From Janthinobacterium sp. GW456P (GTDB taxonomy: Bacteria; Pseudomonadota; Gammaproteobacteria; Burkholderiales; Burkholderiaceae_D), in contig NZ_NEHB01000001.1 in NCBI RefSeq assembly GCF_002127655.1, forward strand, positions 414,911 through 478,910: a DNA stretch of 64,000 bases, given 5' to 3'. This document shows positions 30,287 to 38,558 of the stretch, piece after piece. Each line of letters begins with the position of its first letter. The first letter of the stretch is position 1. The position numbers and the translations under genes are program-made. A model generated the notes under the pieces. The model did no database searches. It worked only from the letters and a program-made list of their open reading frames with translations, and was not told where the DNA came from.

Positions 30287-31232
30287 TCACTTTGCTGCGC
30301 GCAAGGCTTCCAGCGCCTCATAGGCTGCCTGTATTCGCTCCGCAATGCCAGGCAGGCTGCTTGCCGCCGGCAGCGGCGCATCGCCTTGGAACGGCGTGCC
30401 GTGTCTCGCATGCATGCCGCCGCGTGCGCGCATCGCTTGCCATTGCGCGGCCGTGGGAGCGATGCCCAGGCGGTTCAATAGCTCGTTGAACAGGCTGGCC
30501 AGCACCAAGCCCGTATAGCCATCGATATTGCCGGGCGCCAGCCGGTGCGCGGGCAGCGGCAGCTGTGCCGGGTGCAGCATGCCGGGCATCATGCATGCCG
30601 GGCATCATTTGCGGACCGCGCTGGCGCTAGTGAGAGGCCAGCACGGCCAGCGGATCGCGGTAGACGAACAGGCAGGGCGTGCTGGGAAACGCTTGCCGCA
30701 GCAAGTCCAGGCTGTGGATGTGCCAGCAGTCGAACTTAATGATGAAGTGCGTCTCTTCGTCGGTGCGGCGCTGGCCCAGCGCCAGGATGGTCTGGCGCAG
30801 CAGGGCGATGCCGGCGGCCGGGTCGCCGCCGTCGTGATGCAGGCGCAACAGCGAGTCGACGACGGGCGGCTCGGACATGACTATGCATTGCGGCAACGAC
30901 GCCAGCAGCTGGCTCGGCAAGGTTGAGCCGCAGCGCGAGACGTGGAGGATGAGGGCATCGGGTGCCAGGCAATCGTCGATGCTGGCCAACACCGAGGCGG
31001 GCGTGCTGCGGAAGCGGCGCTCCTCGTGCGGCTGGCGCCCCAAGGTATTGACAAAGAAGGAGTCGCTGGAGGCCATTTGTCCCAGGTCGCGCCAGCACAT
31101 GGTGCCGTGCGCCGGCGTCGCGCCGCGTGCCGCGTACAGCGGATACCAGCCGCGCATTCCCTCGCGCCATGCCACCGTCCCGCCTCTGGCCAGCAAGCGT
31201 TCTTGCTGGGCCATGCCAGGCGCGGGGCTCAT
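30287..31232 (-). pseudogene. broken sulfotransferase-family gene
   Basis: The first ~200 codons (ATG 31232, overlapping the upstream gene's TGA) read as a sulfotransferase-family protein with the 5'-phosphosulfate loop VSRCGST at about 100 and FVYRDPLAVLASH. An in-frame TAG (30627-30629) then interrupts it; the frame continues RQRGPQMMPGM until a perfect 16-bp tandem duplication (30577-30608) shifts it. The rest of the protein resumes in the next frame (MLHPAQLPLPAHRLAPGNI) and ends at 30287. The C-terminal part also looks shorter than in intact relatives. At least two independent lesions make it non-functional. Confidence 0.75.
30577..30608. repeat. perfect 16-bp tandem duplication
   Basis: GCATGCCGGGCATCAT occurs twice head-to-tail (30577-30592 and 30593-30608). 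Sixteen is not a multiple of three, so the duplication shifts the frame of the sulfotransferase gene; removing one copy restores the join between the two halves. Confidence 0.92.
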
Positions 31233-31583
31233 GGCGCGCACCCGTCCGCCAATGCGGCCAGTTCGCTGGCCAGCGCCAGGCTGGCAGGCAAAGGCGAGAG
31301 CCGCAGCTGGGCGATGATGGCCCGCACATTGCCATCGTTGATGCTGGGGGGCGCCATCTTAGGTGGCACCATCGACGGGCATGATGTGGCCGGCTGCCCC
31401 GCCGGGCGAGCGCAGCGGCACGCAGCTCCAGCCCTGGTCGTACGCGCCCGTATAGACATGGCTGATCCACTCGCCGGCGGCGAACTGGTCGCTGTCGCGC
31501 TGCATGCGCGCCACGTCAAAGTGCAGCGGCAGCTGCAGCCAGGTGCTGGACGGCGTCGGTGCCGGCGCTATGGCGCGCTCCAT
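31229..31583 (-). pseudogene. remnant of aspartyl/asparaginyl beta-hydroxylase-like gene
   Basis: From ATG 31583 the frame reads WLQLPLHFDVARMQRDSDQF, GEWISHVYTGAYDQGWSCV and PLRSPGGAAGHIMPVDG, the N-terminal pattern of the beta-hydroxylase-domain proteins often paired with sulfotransferases, then stops at 31359. A second frame (SINDGNVRAIIAQLRLSPLP to GCAP, stop 31229) abuts it. The central catalytic part with the Fe-binding His residues is missing, so a large internal deletion plus frameshift is inferred. The stop overlaps the sulfotransferase ATG, so the two were an operon. Identification of the C-terminal piece is tentative. Confidence 0.6.
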
Positions 31584-31990
31584 TCCAGTTGTTCCTGCAC
31601 CTGTTTTCCCCGCGCAGGCGAAAACCCAGCCGCTGGTACAGCGCGCGCGGCGGTGTTACTTTTATTCAGGGCAAGGTGGATATCGCGCTGCTCCGCGCCC
31701 GCTTGCGCCTGCGGGCCGCGCAGCACGGCGCTGCCGGCGCCCTGGCCATGCGCGGCGGGCAGGATGGCGATATCGACCAGGTGCAGCACCTTGTCCTGGC
31801 GGTCCAGGATCAGGCGGCCGATGGGCGTGTCGCCGCGCTGCAGCACCAGATACGCGGCGTGCGGATACGCCTGGCGATAGCCGTGGCTTTGCATGCGCTG
31901 CTGAATGACGATCGGCTATTCGATGACGGCGGACTCGGCAGGCATCTGGCGTAAGTCGTCGCGCGTGGAGCTGTACAGCGCGGCGCTCCC
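31568..31990 (-). pseudogene. broken GNAT acetyltransferase
   Basis: Frame reads AALYSSTRDDLRQMPAESAVIE, an in-frame TAG (31916-31918), then PIVIQQRMQSHGYRQ, AYLVLQRGDTPIGRLILDR, VDIAILPAAHGQGAGSAVLRG, NKSNTAARA: a GNAT domain with its acetyl-CoA loop. Near the end the expected LYQRLGFRLRGEN appears in another frame for 13 codons before the original frame returns (QVQEQLEW), so two compensating indels are present. The N-terminus is missing at about 31990 where a methyltransferase remnant on the other strand begins. Non-functional. Confidence 0.68.
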
Positions 31991-32674
31991 TGGCCAGCCT
32001 GGGTGGCGACACGCTGCAGTTGCGCCAGCTCGTGGAACGCCACTCGCGCCTGTCCATGGACGGGCCGGACGGCTTGCGCGATGGCGAGAGTTTCCTGCCC
32101 AGCGGCTGGACCATCTCGCCCGTGCAGGCGGGACTGTGCGCGCAAACCGTACCGCAGCGCCGCCTTCATCCAGGGCCTGGCGCTGGCCGTGCGCGAGCGC
32201 CTGGACGTGAGTAACGGGCGGCCCGTGTGCGCGCTGCGGACCGTTTGCCCTGCTGGCCTTGCCCGTGATGGCGCTGCTCGATGCCAGCCAAGTGCGGTTC
32301 GCCATCCTCGACGTGCACAAGGAGACCCTGACGTATGCGCGCGAGCTGATTGCTGCCCTGGGCCTGGACGGCCACGTCGCCGAATACATTTGCGCCGACG
32401 CGGCCCGCCTGGCGCATTCCTGCCGGCGCCATGCCGGACGTGATCGTGAGCGAAACCATGAATATGGCGCTGGGCAAGGAAGCGCAGGTTGCCACCCCGC
32501 GCACTCTGTACGCGCAGGCGCCCGCGGCGGCGCTGCTGCCGGCGTCCCTCAGCGTGCACCTGGGCCTGGACCGGCGCGCCCCGGATGCGCCTGCCCGACG
32601 TGCTGGAGCAGGCGCCCCGATCGCTGACGCGCATCCGCGTGCATGGCGACATCGTCTTGGGTGATTCACAATAG
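31985..32674 (+). pseudogene. multiply frameshifted SAM-dependent methyltransferase
   Basis: The protein can be followed only by changing frame at least four times: LQLRQLVERHSRLSMDGPDG, then YRSAAFIQGLALAVRERL, then CGPFALLALPVMALLDASQ and VAEYICADAARL (SAM-binding motif I, acidic residue FAILDVHKETL, motif II), then MPDVIVSETMNMALGKEAQV, then LPDVLEQAPRSLTRI to a TAG at 32672. Both ends appear truncated. The arrangement (DVIVSETMN after an ADAAR segment) resembles the protein arginine methyltransferase-like class. It faces away from the acetyltransferase remnant. No product can be made. Confidence 0.68.
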
Positions 32675-32684
32675 TAATACTACA

Positions 32685-32714
32685 TTGGCAGACAATTTAC
32701 TTCTGTAGGATAAT
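32685..32714 (+). promoter_or_regulatory. sigma-70 promoter of the dehydrogenase operon
   Basis: TTGGCA (32685-32690), 18-bp spacer, GATAAT (32709-32714). The last base of the -10 box is the first base of the operator palindrome, so a bound repressor would block RNA polymerase. Confidence 0.65.
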
Positions 32715-32731
32715 ATGGAACCGGTTCCATA
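32714..32731. promoter_or_regulatory. 18-bp perfect palindrome, LacI-type operator
   Basis: TATGGAACCGGTTCCATA, a perfect dyad with a central CG, is the form bound by LacI/GalR-family repressors. A second perfect 12-bp palindrome ATATGCGCATAT (32729-32740) overlaps its right end. Both lie 55-80 bp before the first dehydrogenase gene. The regulator is not encoded within the window near this site. Confidence 0.7.
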
Positions 32732-32794
32732 TGCGCATATGCAATGTAACGCAATCATCGAAGTCAACAAAACAACAAGTCTTGCGGGAGTCTC

Positions 32795-33454
32795 ATGAAC
32801 TATCCAGGCAGCGAACCATCTGCAACATCCGTTTCATCCCTTCCCCGCATCAGCCGCCGCCACGCCCTGATCGGCCTGGCCGCCTTGCTGGCGCAGGCCG
32901 GTTTCTGGAGCAATCCCCTGTCGGCCGCCATGCCGTCTCCGGCCAGCGCGCCGGCTGCCGGACCGGCGCCGGCCACCATGCTGTTCTATAGCTTGTCGCA
33001 AACCATCACGGGCCACCGCGATCTGTCCGCCGCGACGGCGGCGCGCATCGAGCAAGCCATGCGCACGAACGTGCCCGGCTTCGCCGAGCGCTTGCCGCAG
33101 CTGGGCGCGCTGCTCGTCACGGGCCAGGAAGCCAAGGCCCTGCTGGCGGCCGCCAGCGCCGCCGATGCGAGTCTGCGCGAGCTGGCGCTGGCCATCGTTG
33201 CCGCCTGGTACACGGGCACCGTCGCCGGCAATGCGGCGCAGGGCACGCAGTCCATCGTTGTCGCGTATGCGGAAGCCTTGATGTACCGCACGGTGGCCGA
33301 TGGCCAGGTCGTGCCGACGTATTGCAATTACGGCCCCCTGTGGTGGCTGAAGGCGCCGCCGGCCGTGCGCGTCTCCGCCCCCGTGGCACCGAAACCCGTA
33401 CCGGCCCCGGCCACTACGGGCACTCCCGAACCGAAAGGCAAGCAAGCAAAATGA
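32795..33454 (+). CDS. sugar/polyol dehydrogenase complex small (gamma) subunit, Tat-exported
   Basis: 219 residues. The N-terminus carries a twin-arginine signal (SRRHALIGLAALLAQAGFW, about 25-43). The mature part (LFYSLSQTITGHRDLSAATAARI; LALAIVAAWYTGTVAG; then MYRTVADGQVVPTYCNYGPLWWLKAPP) matches the sorbitol dehydrogenase / FAD-GDH gamma subunit family (PF12318), which escorts the folded catalytic subunit to the periplasm. The C-terminal ~35 residues are Pro/Lys-rich. First gene of a three-gene operon; stop overlaps the next ATG (ATGA). Confidence 0.9.
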   Translation: MNYPGSEPSATSVSSLPRISRRHALIGLAALLAQAGFWSNPLSAAMPSPASAPAAGPAPATMLFYSLSQTITGHRDLSAATAARIEQAMRTNVPGFAERLPQLGALLVTGQEAKALLAAASAADASLRELALAIVAAWYTGTVAGNAAQGTQSIVVAYAEALMYRTVADGQVVPTYCNYGPLWWLKAPPAVRVSAPVAPKPVPAPATTGTPEPKGKQAK

Positions 33455-35109
33455 AATCACCGCAATTCAAGAGTAATGGCGACGTCGTCGCCGATGTCGT
33501 CATCGTCGGCACGGGTGTCGTCGGTGCCATGATGGCCGACCAGCTGGCCGCGCAAGGCCATTCCGTGATCATGCTGGAAGCGGGCCTGCGTATCGAGCGG
33601 GGGCAAGCCGTGGAAAACTGGCGCAACATGCCGTTCGAGAACCGCGTCGGCTCCGACTTCCAGGGCCTGTATCCGCAGGCGGAGAATGCGCCTGCACCGC
33701 TGTATTTCCCGAAGAATAACTACGTGGAAGTATCGGGTCCCAACGGCAGCAGTTTCCAGCAGGGCTATCTGCGCACGGTGGGCGGCACGACCTGGCATTG
33801 GGCCGCGTCGTGCTGGCGCCACTTGCCGTCCGACATGCGCATGAAAAGCGATTACGGCGTCGGGCGCGACTGGGCCATTTCCTACGATGAGCTGGAACCG
33901 TACTATTGCCGTGCCGAGCAGGAAATGGGCGTGGCCGGCCCCAACGATCCCGCGCTGCAGTCGCCCAGCGAGCGCAGCGCGCCGTACCCGATGGACATGG
34001 TGCCCTGGGGCTATGGCGACAAGCGCTTCGCCGAAGTGGTCAACCCGCACGGCTACCGTTCCGTGCCGATCCCGCAAGGCCGCTCGACGCGCCCATGGCA
34101 GGGCCGTCCGACTTGCTGCGGCAATAACAATTGCCAACCGATCTGCCCCATTGGCGCCATGTACAACGGCATCCACCACGTGGAGCGGGCCGAACTGAAG
34201 GGCGCTGGCGTGCTGGCCGAGGCTGTCGTCTACCGCATCGATACGGACCACAACAACCGCGTCACGGCCGTGCACTGGTATGACGCCAAGAAACAGTCGC
34301 ACATGGCGACGGGCAAGGCTTTCGTGATTGCCTGCAATGGCATCGAAACGCCGCGCTTGCTGCTGCTGGCGGCCAACCAGAACAATCCGAATGGCATCGC
34401 CAACAGTTCGGATCAAGTCGGCCGCAACATGATGGACCACTCGGGTTTCCACTGTACCTTCCTGGCCAATGAACCGATCTGGACGGGACGTGGCCCCGCG
34501 CAGAGCAGCTGCCTGGTAGGCCCGCGCGACGGCGCGTTCCGCGCGCAGTATTCGGCCAACAAGATGATCCTGAATAACATCACCAGAGTCGGGCCGGCTA
34601 CCCAGCAGTCCTTGAAGCTGGGCCTGGTGGGCAAGGATCTCGACGACGAGATCCGCCGCCGCGCCGCGTTTGGCGTGGACCTGTCGATCAGCCTGGAACC
34701 GCTGCCCGAAGCGCACAACCGCTTGACCTTGAGCAAGACGCGCAAGGATCCGCTGGGCCTGGCCTGTCCCGACATCTACTATGACGTGGGCGATTACGTG
34801 CGCGATGGCGCGAAGGCCGCGCATGCGCAACTCGAGCACATCGGCAAGCTGTTCGGCGCCGTGGAATTTCATATCACCGACAGCCTGAACGCGAATAACC
34901 ACATCATGGGCGGCGTCATCATGGGCAGTAACCGTCTTGACTCCGTGGTGGACGGCAATTGCCGCGCCCACGACCATGCCAACCTGTGGCTGCCCGGTGG
35001 CGGCGCCATGCCGTCGGCCAGCGTGGTCAACACGACACTCAGCATGGCCGCGCTCGGCTTGCGCGCGGCCGACGATATCGCCCGTACCCTGGCAAGGGAG
35101 GCGGCATGA
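33451..35109 (+). CDS. FAD-dependent GMC-type dehydrogenase, catalytic (alpha) subunit
   Basis: 552 residues. FAD-binding motif IVGTGVVGAMMADQ (about 18-31) followed by MLEAG; a cysteine cluster C223-X4-C228-X3-C232 (CGNNNCQPIC) matches the [3Fe-4S] site of FAD-glucose dehydrogenase that passes electrons to the cytochrome subunit. The C-terminal GMC domain holds the NNHIMGG and HDHANLWLPGGGAMPSASVVN catalytic His/Asn region. It oxidises a sugar, polyol or sugar acid in the periplasm; glucose, sorbitol and gluconate are all possible. It has no signal of its own and relies on the Tat-borne gamma subunit. Confidence 0.9.
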   Translation: MKSPQFKSNGDVVADVVIVGTGVVGAMMADQLAAQGHSVIMLEAGLRIERGQAVENWRNMPFENRVGSDFQGLYPQAENAPAPLYFPKNNYVEVSGPNGSSFQQGYLRTVGGTTWHWAASCWRHLPSDMRMKSDYGVGRDWAISYDELEPYYCRAEQEMGVAGPNDPALQSPSERSAPYPMDMVPWGYGDKRFAEVVNPHGYRSVPIPQGRSTRPWQGRPTCCGNNNCQPICPIGAMYNGIHHVERAELKGAGVLAEAVVYRIDTDHNNRVTAVHWYDAKKQSHMATGKAFVIACNGIETPRLLLLAANQNNPNGIANSSDQVGRNMMDHSGFHCTFLANEPIWTGRGPAQSSCLVGPRDGAFRAQYSANKMILNNITRVGPATQQSLKLGLVGKDLDDEIRRRAAFGVDLSISLEPLPEAHNRLTLSKTRKDPLGLACPDIYYDVGDYVRDGAKAAHAQLEHIGKLFGAVEFHITDSLNANNHIMGGVIMGSNRLDSVVDGNCRAHDHANLWLPGGGAMPSASVVNTTLSMAALGLRAADDIARTLAREAA

Positions 35110-36584
35110 TGCGCCGTTTCTTGCTGGGCCTGACCCTGGCGGCCGGCTTGCCGCTGGCCGCGCGTGCTTTACCACCTGTGCCGCCGGCGCCGCCCGTCAC
35201 CCTGACGCCGGACCGTCCGGCCGCGCCGGCCGCAAGCACACCCGCCAAGCCCGATGCACGCCTGGAACGGGGCCGCTACCTGGCCATCGCGGCCGACTGC
35301 ATGGCCTGCCATACGGCGGCGGGCGGCAAGCCGTATGCGGGTGGTTACGCCATCGATTCGCCGCTGGGCACGATCTACGCGACGAATATCACGCCATCGA
35401 AAAAAGGCGGCATCGGCCACTACACGGAGGCGGACTTTGCGCGCGCGCTGCGCGCAGGCGTGCGCGCCGATGGCAGCCATCTGTATCCGGCCATGCCCTA
35501 CACCAGCTACGCGCAGCTGACGGATGCGGACGTGGGCGACCTGTATTACTACTTCATGCAGGCAGTCAAGCCCGTCGATGAACCGGCGCGCCAGACGGCG
35601 CTGCCATTCCCATTCAATGTGCGTCTGTCGATGCTGGCTTGGAACACCTTGTTTCTCGACAATAAACGCTTCGTGCCCGATCCGGCGAAGAGCGCGCAGA
35701 TCAACCGCGGCGCCTACCTGGCCGAAGGCCTGGCGCACTGCAGCGCCTGCCATACGCCGCGCAACGCGCTGATGGCGGAAATCGGCAGCCAGACCCTGGC
35801 GGGCGCCGCGCTCGGCTCCTGGCATGCGCCGAATATCACGTCGGACAAGGTCAGCGGCATCGGCGCCTGGACGGATGCGGAACTGACGGCTTACCTGAAG
35901 ACGGGCCACGTGGAAGGCAAGGGGCAGGCGGCGGGCGGCATGGCCGAAGCCATCCAGAACAGCCTGCAATTTTTGCGCGATGACGACGTGGCCGCCATCG
36001 TGGCGTGGCTGCGCACGGTGCCGCCCGTGCGCGCGCCGGGCCAGAGCAAGGCCGCCTTCAGCCATGGCAGCGCCGCCAGCGAAGAAGCGGCACTGCGCGG
36101 CATGGCCGGCGCCACCGAGCGCCATTCCTTGAATAGCGGCGCCGTGCTGTTTTCCGGCTATTGCGCCAGTTGCCATTCGGCCAGCGGCGCCGGCAGCACG
36201 GGGCAAAGTTATCCTGCGCTGTTCCACAACACGGCGACGGGCGGCGCCACGCCGGCCAACCTGGTGTCGGCCATCCTGTTTGGCGTCGAGCGCAAGATCG
36301 ACGGGGAAGAGCACGAAGCGTTCATGCCCCGTTTCGACCAGCGTTCCTACGTGCAGCCATTGACGGACGAGCAGATCGCCTCGATCGCCAATTACGTGCT
36401 GAAACAGTATGGCAATCCGGATGTGTCGGTGACGCCCGCTTATGTTGCGCAGGCGCGCAGCGGCGGCGAGAAGCCCGTGCTGGCGCGTGCTCAGCCGTTC
36501 ATGCTGCCGGGCGGCATCACCGGCCTCTTGCTGCTGATCGCGCTGTTCGTGTGGCTGCGCCGGCGCCGCCAAGGCAAGGAATAA
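35106..36584 (+). CDS. membrane-bound triheme cytochrome c subunit of the dehydrogenase
   Basis: 492 residues. Signal peptide (about 1-22), Pro-rich linker, then three c-type heme sites: CMACH (about 65-69), CSACH (about 214-218) and CASCH (about 356-360), each in its own cytochrome c domain. A C-terminal transmembrane helix (ITGLLLLIALFVWLRRRR, about 470-487) anchors it to the inner membrane facing the periplasm. It accepts electrons from the FAD/FeS subunit and feeds ubiquinone or a terminal oxidase. ATG overlaps the alpha-subunit stop by four bases. Confidence 0.92.
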   Translation: MMRRFLLGLTLAAGLPLAARALPPVPPAPPVTLTPDRPAAPAASTPAKPDARLERGRYLAIAADCMACHTAAGGKPYAGGYAIDSPLGTIYATNITPSKKGGIGHYTEADFARALRAGVRADGSHLYPAMPYTSYAQLTDADVGDLYYYFMQAVKPVDEPARQTALPFPFNVRLSMLAWNTLFLDNKRFVPDPAKSAQINRGAYLAEGLAHCSACHTPRNALMAEIGSQTLAGAALGSWHAPNITSDKVSGIGAWTDAELTAYLKTGHVEGKGQAAGGMAEAIQNSLQFLRDDDVAAIVAWLRTVPPVRAPGQSKAAFSHGSAASEEAALRGMAGATERHSLNSGAVLFSGYCASCHSASGAGSTGQSYPALFHNTATGGATPANLVSAILFGVERKIDGEEHEAFMPRFDQRSYVQPLTDEQIASIANYVLKQYGNPDVSVTPAYVAQARSGGEKPVLARAQPFMLPGGITGLLLLIALFVWLRRRRQGKE

Positions 36585-36642
36585 GCATAGAATCGGCGGC
36601 GAATATGAACGTTGGGCGCAACTTGCAGTAAAATGCAGGCTG

Positions 36643-36675
36643 AAAAATGGTTACGAGCAATCGTAGCCATTTTTT
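36643..36675 (+). terminator. terminator after the dehydrogenase operon
   Basis: AAAAATGGTTACGA and TCGTAGCCATTTTT form a 14-bp stem (one G-U) with a GCAA tetraloop and T-run, 58 bp after the cytochrome stop and 42 bp before the GtrA ATG. Confidence 0.85.
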
Positions 36676-36716
36676 ATTCTGGCCCGATCCTGCTTGCGTT
36701 CATTTAAAAATTAACA

Positions 36717-37118
36717 ATGTCCCATTCCCTGCATCACCAATTCTTGCGTTTCGCCGCCGTCGGCGCTTCCGGCACGGCCGTGCAATACAGCGTGCTGTGG
36801 GGGGGCGTGGAATGGGCTGGCATCAGCGCCGCCTTTGCGTCCGGCATCGGCTACATCCTCGGTTCCGTCGTCAACTACCTGCTCAATTACTTTTTCACGT
36901 TTAAAAGCGACAAGGGTCATGGCGAGGCGGCCAGCAAGTATTTCACCTTGCTGGGCATAGGCTGGTGCATCAATACGGGCCTGATGTGGCTGCTCGTGCA
37001 CCAGCTGGGCTGGTATTACTGGCTGGCGCAGGTGCTGGCGACGGGCATCGGGCTGGTCTGGAATTTCGCGGGCAGCCGCTGGTGGGCCTTCAAGCCGGCC
37101 GGCGCGCCGACCAAGTAA
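36717..37118 (+). CDS. GtrA family membrane protein
   Basis: 133 residues with four hydrophobic helices (about 8-28, 33-55, 72-92, 98-118). FLRFAAVGASGTAVQYSVLW, GYILGSVVNYLLNYFFTFKS and VWNFAGSRWWAFKP are the GtrA/DPMS family signatures. Family members flip or support transfer of lipid-linked sugars in glycan synthesis. No glycosyltransferase is adjacent, so its pathway is open. A 71-bp gap separates it from the purine permease gene. Confidence 0.88.
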   Translation: MSHSLHHQFLRFAAVGASGTAVQYSVLWGGVEWAGISAAFASGIGYILGSVVNYLLNYFFTFKSDKGHGEAASKYFTLLGIGWCINTGLMWLLVHQLGWYYWLAQVLATGIGLVWNFAGSRWWAFKPAGAPTK

Positions 37119-37189
37119 ATTTTTGCAAGAAAAGAGATGCGCAGTGGCCAAGACCAGGCGCGCGGTTTTACCAAAACAAGGGGTTAATC

Positions 37190-38488
37190 ATGCAGTTCCT
37201 GGAACGCTATTTCAAACTGAAGGACAACGGGACCAATGTGCGCACGGAGCTGCTGGCCGGCCTGACCACGTTCCTGACGATGGCCTACATCATCTTCGTC
37301 AACCCGAGCATCCTCGGCGACGCGGGCATGCCGAAAGACTCCGTGTTTGTCGCCACCTGCCTGGCGGCCGCCATCGGCACCCTGATCATGGGCCTGTACG
37401 CGAACTATCCGATCGCGCTGGCGCCGGGCATGGGCTTGAATGCGTATTTCTCGTACGCGGTGGTGAAGGGCATGGGCATGAGCTGGGAAGTGGCGCTGGG
37501 CGCCGTCTTCATTTCCGGCTGCCTGTTCATCCTGGTCAGCCTGTTCAAGATACGCGAGATGATCATCAACAGCATCCCGCCCGCGCTGCGCACGGCGATC
37601 ACGGTCGGTATCGGCCTGTTCCTGGCGATCATCTCGCTGAAAAGCGCGGGCGTGGTCGTGTCGAACCCGGCCACCATCATCGCCCTGGGCGACTTGCACA
37701 AGGCGGCGCCCATCCTGGCCATCCTCGGCTTCTTCATCATCGTCGCGCTGGACCGCCTGAAAGTGCCGGGCGCCATCCTGATCGGCATCCTCACCATCAC
37801 CGTCGCCAGCTTCTTCTTCGGCGGCAACCAGTTCAACGGCATTGTCTCGGCGCCGCCCGCCATCGAGCCGACCTTGTTCAAGCTCGACATCATGGGCGCA
37901 TTGTCGATCGGCATCGTCAACGTGGTGCTGGTGTTTTTCCTGGTCGAACTGTTCGATGCGACGGGCACCCTGATGGGCGTGGCCAACCGTGCCGGCTTGC
38001 TGAAAGACGGCAAGATGGAACGCATGAACAAGGCCTTGCTGGCCGACAGCACGGCGATCGCCGCCGGCGCCTGCCTGGGGACGTCGAGCACCACCGCCTT
38101 CGTGGAAAGCGCAGCCGGCGTGCAGGCGGGCGGACGCACGGGCTTGACGGCCGTCGCCGTCGCGCTGCTGTTCCTGGGCAGCCTGTTCTTCGCCCCGCTG
38201 GCGCACACGGTGCCGCCGTACGCGACGGCCCCCGCGCTGCTGTACGTGGCCTGCCTGATGCTGCGCGAACTGACCTTCATCGACTGGGATGACAGCACGG
38301 AAAGCATCCCGGCCGCCATCACGGCGCTGATGATGCCGTTTACGTATTCGGTGGCCAGCGGCGTGGCCTTTGGTTTCATCACCTATGCTGTATTGAAACT
38401 GTTGACGGGCAAGGGCAAGCAGGTATCGGTGGTGGCCTACATCATCGCCGCCATCTTCCTGTTCAAGTTCATCTACCTGGGAGAATAG
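37190..38488 (+). CDS. NCS2 family permease (adenine/guanine/hypoxanthine, AzgA type)
   Basis: 432 residues, about 12-14 membrane helices. The family motifs TELLAGLTTFLTMAYIIFVNP (split over helix 1), NYPIALAPGMGLNAYFSYAVV (substrate-binding TM3), ELFDATGTLMGVANRAG and GTSSTTAFVESAAGVQAGGRTGL (TM8-10 region) are intact and place it with PbuG/AdeP/GhxP purine:H+ symporters. ATG 37190 has a GGGG ten bases upstream. A strong terminator follows. No purine riboswitch was recognised in the short leader. Confidence 0.93.
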   Translation: MQFLERYFKLKDNGTNVRTELLAGLTTFLTMAYIIFVNPSILGDAGMPKDSVFVATCLAAAIGTLIMGLYANYPIALAPGMGLNAYFSYAVVKGMGMSWEVALGAVFISGCLFILVSLFKIREMIINSIPPALRTAITVGIGLFLAIISLKSAGVVVSNPATIIALGDLHKAAPILAILGFFIIVALDRLKVPGAILIGILTITVASFFFGGNQFNGIVSAPPAIEPTLFKLDIMGALSIGIVNVVLVFFLVELFDATGTLMGVANRAGLLKDGKMERMNKALLADSTAIAAGACLGTSSTTAFVESAAGVQAGGRTGLTAVAVALLFLGSLFFAPLAHTVPPYATAPALLYVACLMLRELTFIDWDDSTESIPAAITALMMPFTYSVASGVAFGFITYAVLKLLTGKGKQVSVVAYIIAAIFLFKFIYLGE

Positions 38489-38511
38489 CAAGTTTGACGG
38501 CAAGCAGTGAC

Positions 38512-38545
38512 AAGGCCGCCCGTGCACCAGCAGGGCGGCCTTTTG
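38512..38545 (+). terminator. intrinsic terminator after the NCS2 permease
   Basis: AAGGCCGCCC (38512-38521) pairs perfectly with GGGCGGCCTT (38533-38542) across an 11-base loop, then TT. It lies only 14 bp from the end of the convergent GntR gene and probably serves both. Confidence 0.82.
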
Positions 38546-38558
38546 CGTTTGGCGCCGC

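Noticed and set aside
37119-37189. Purine riboswitch in front of the NCS2 permease
   Set aside because: The 71-bp leader is too short for a three-way junction plus expression platform and lacks the conserved loop sequences.
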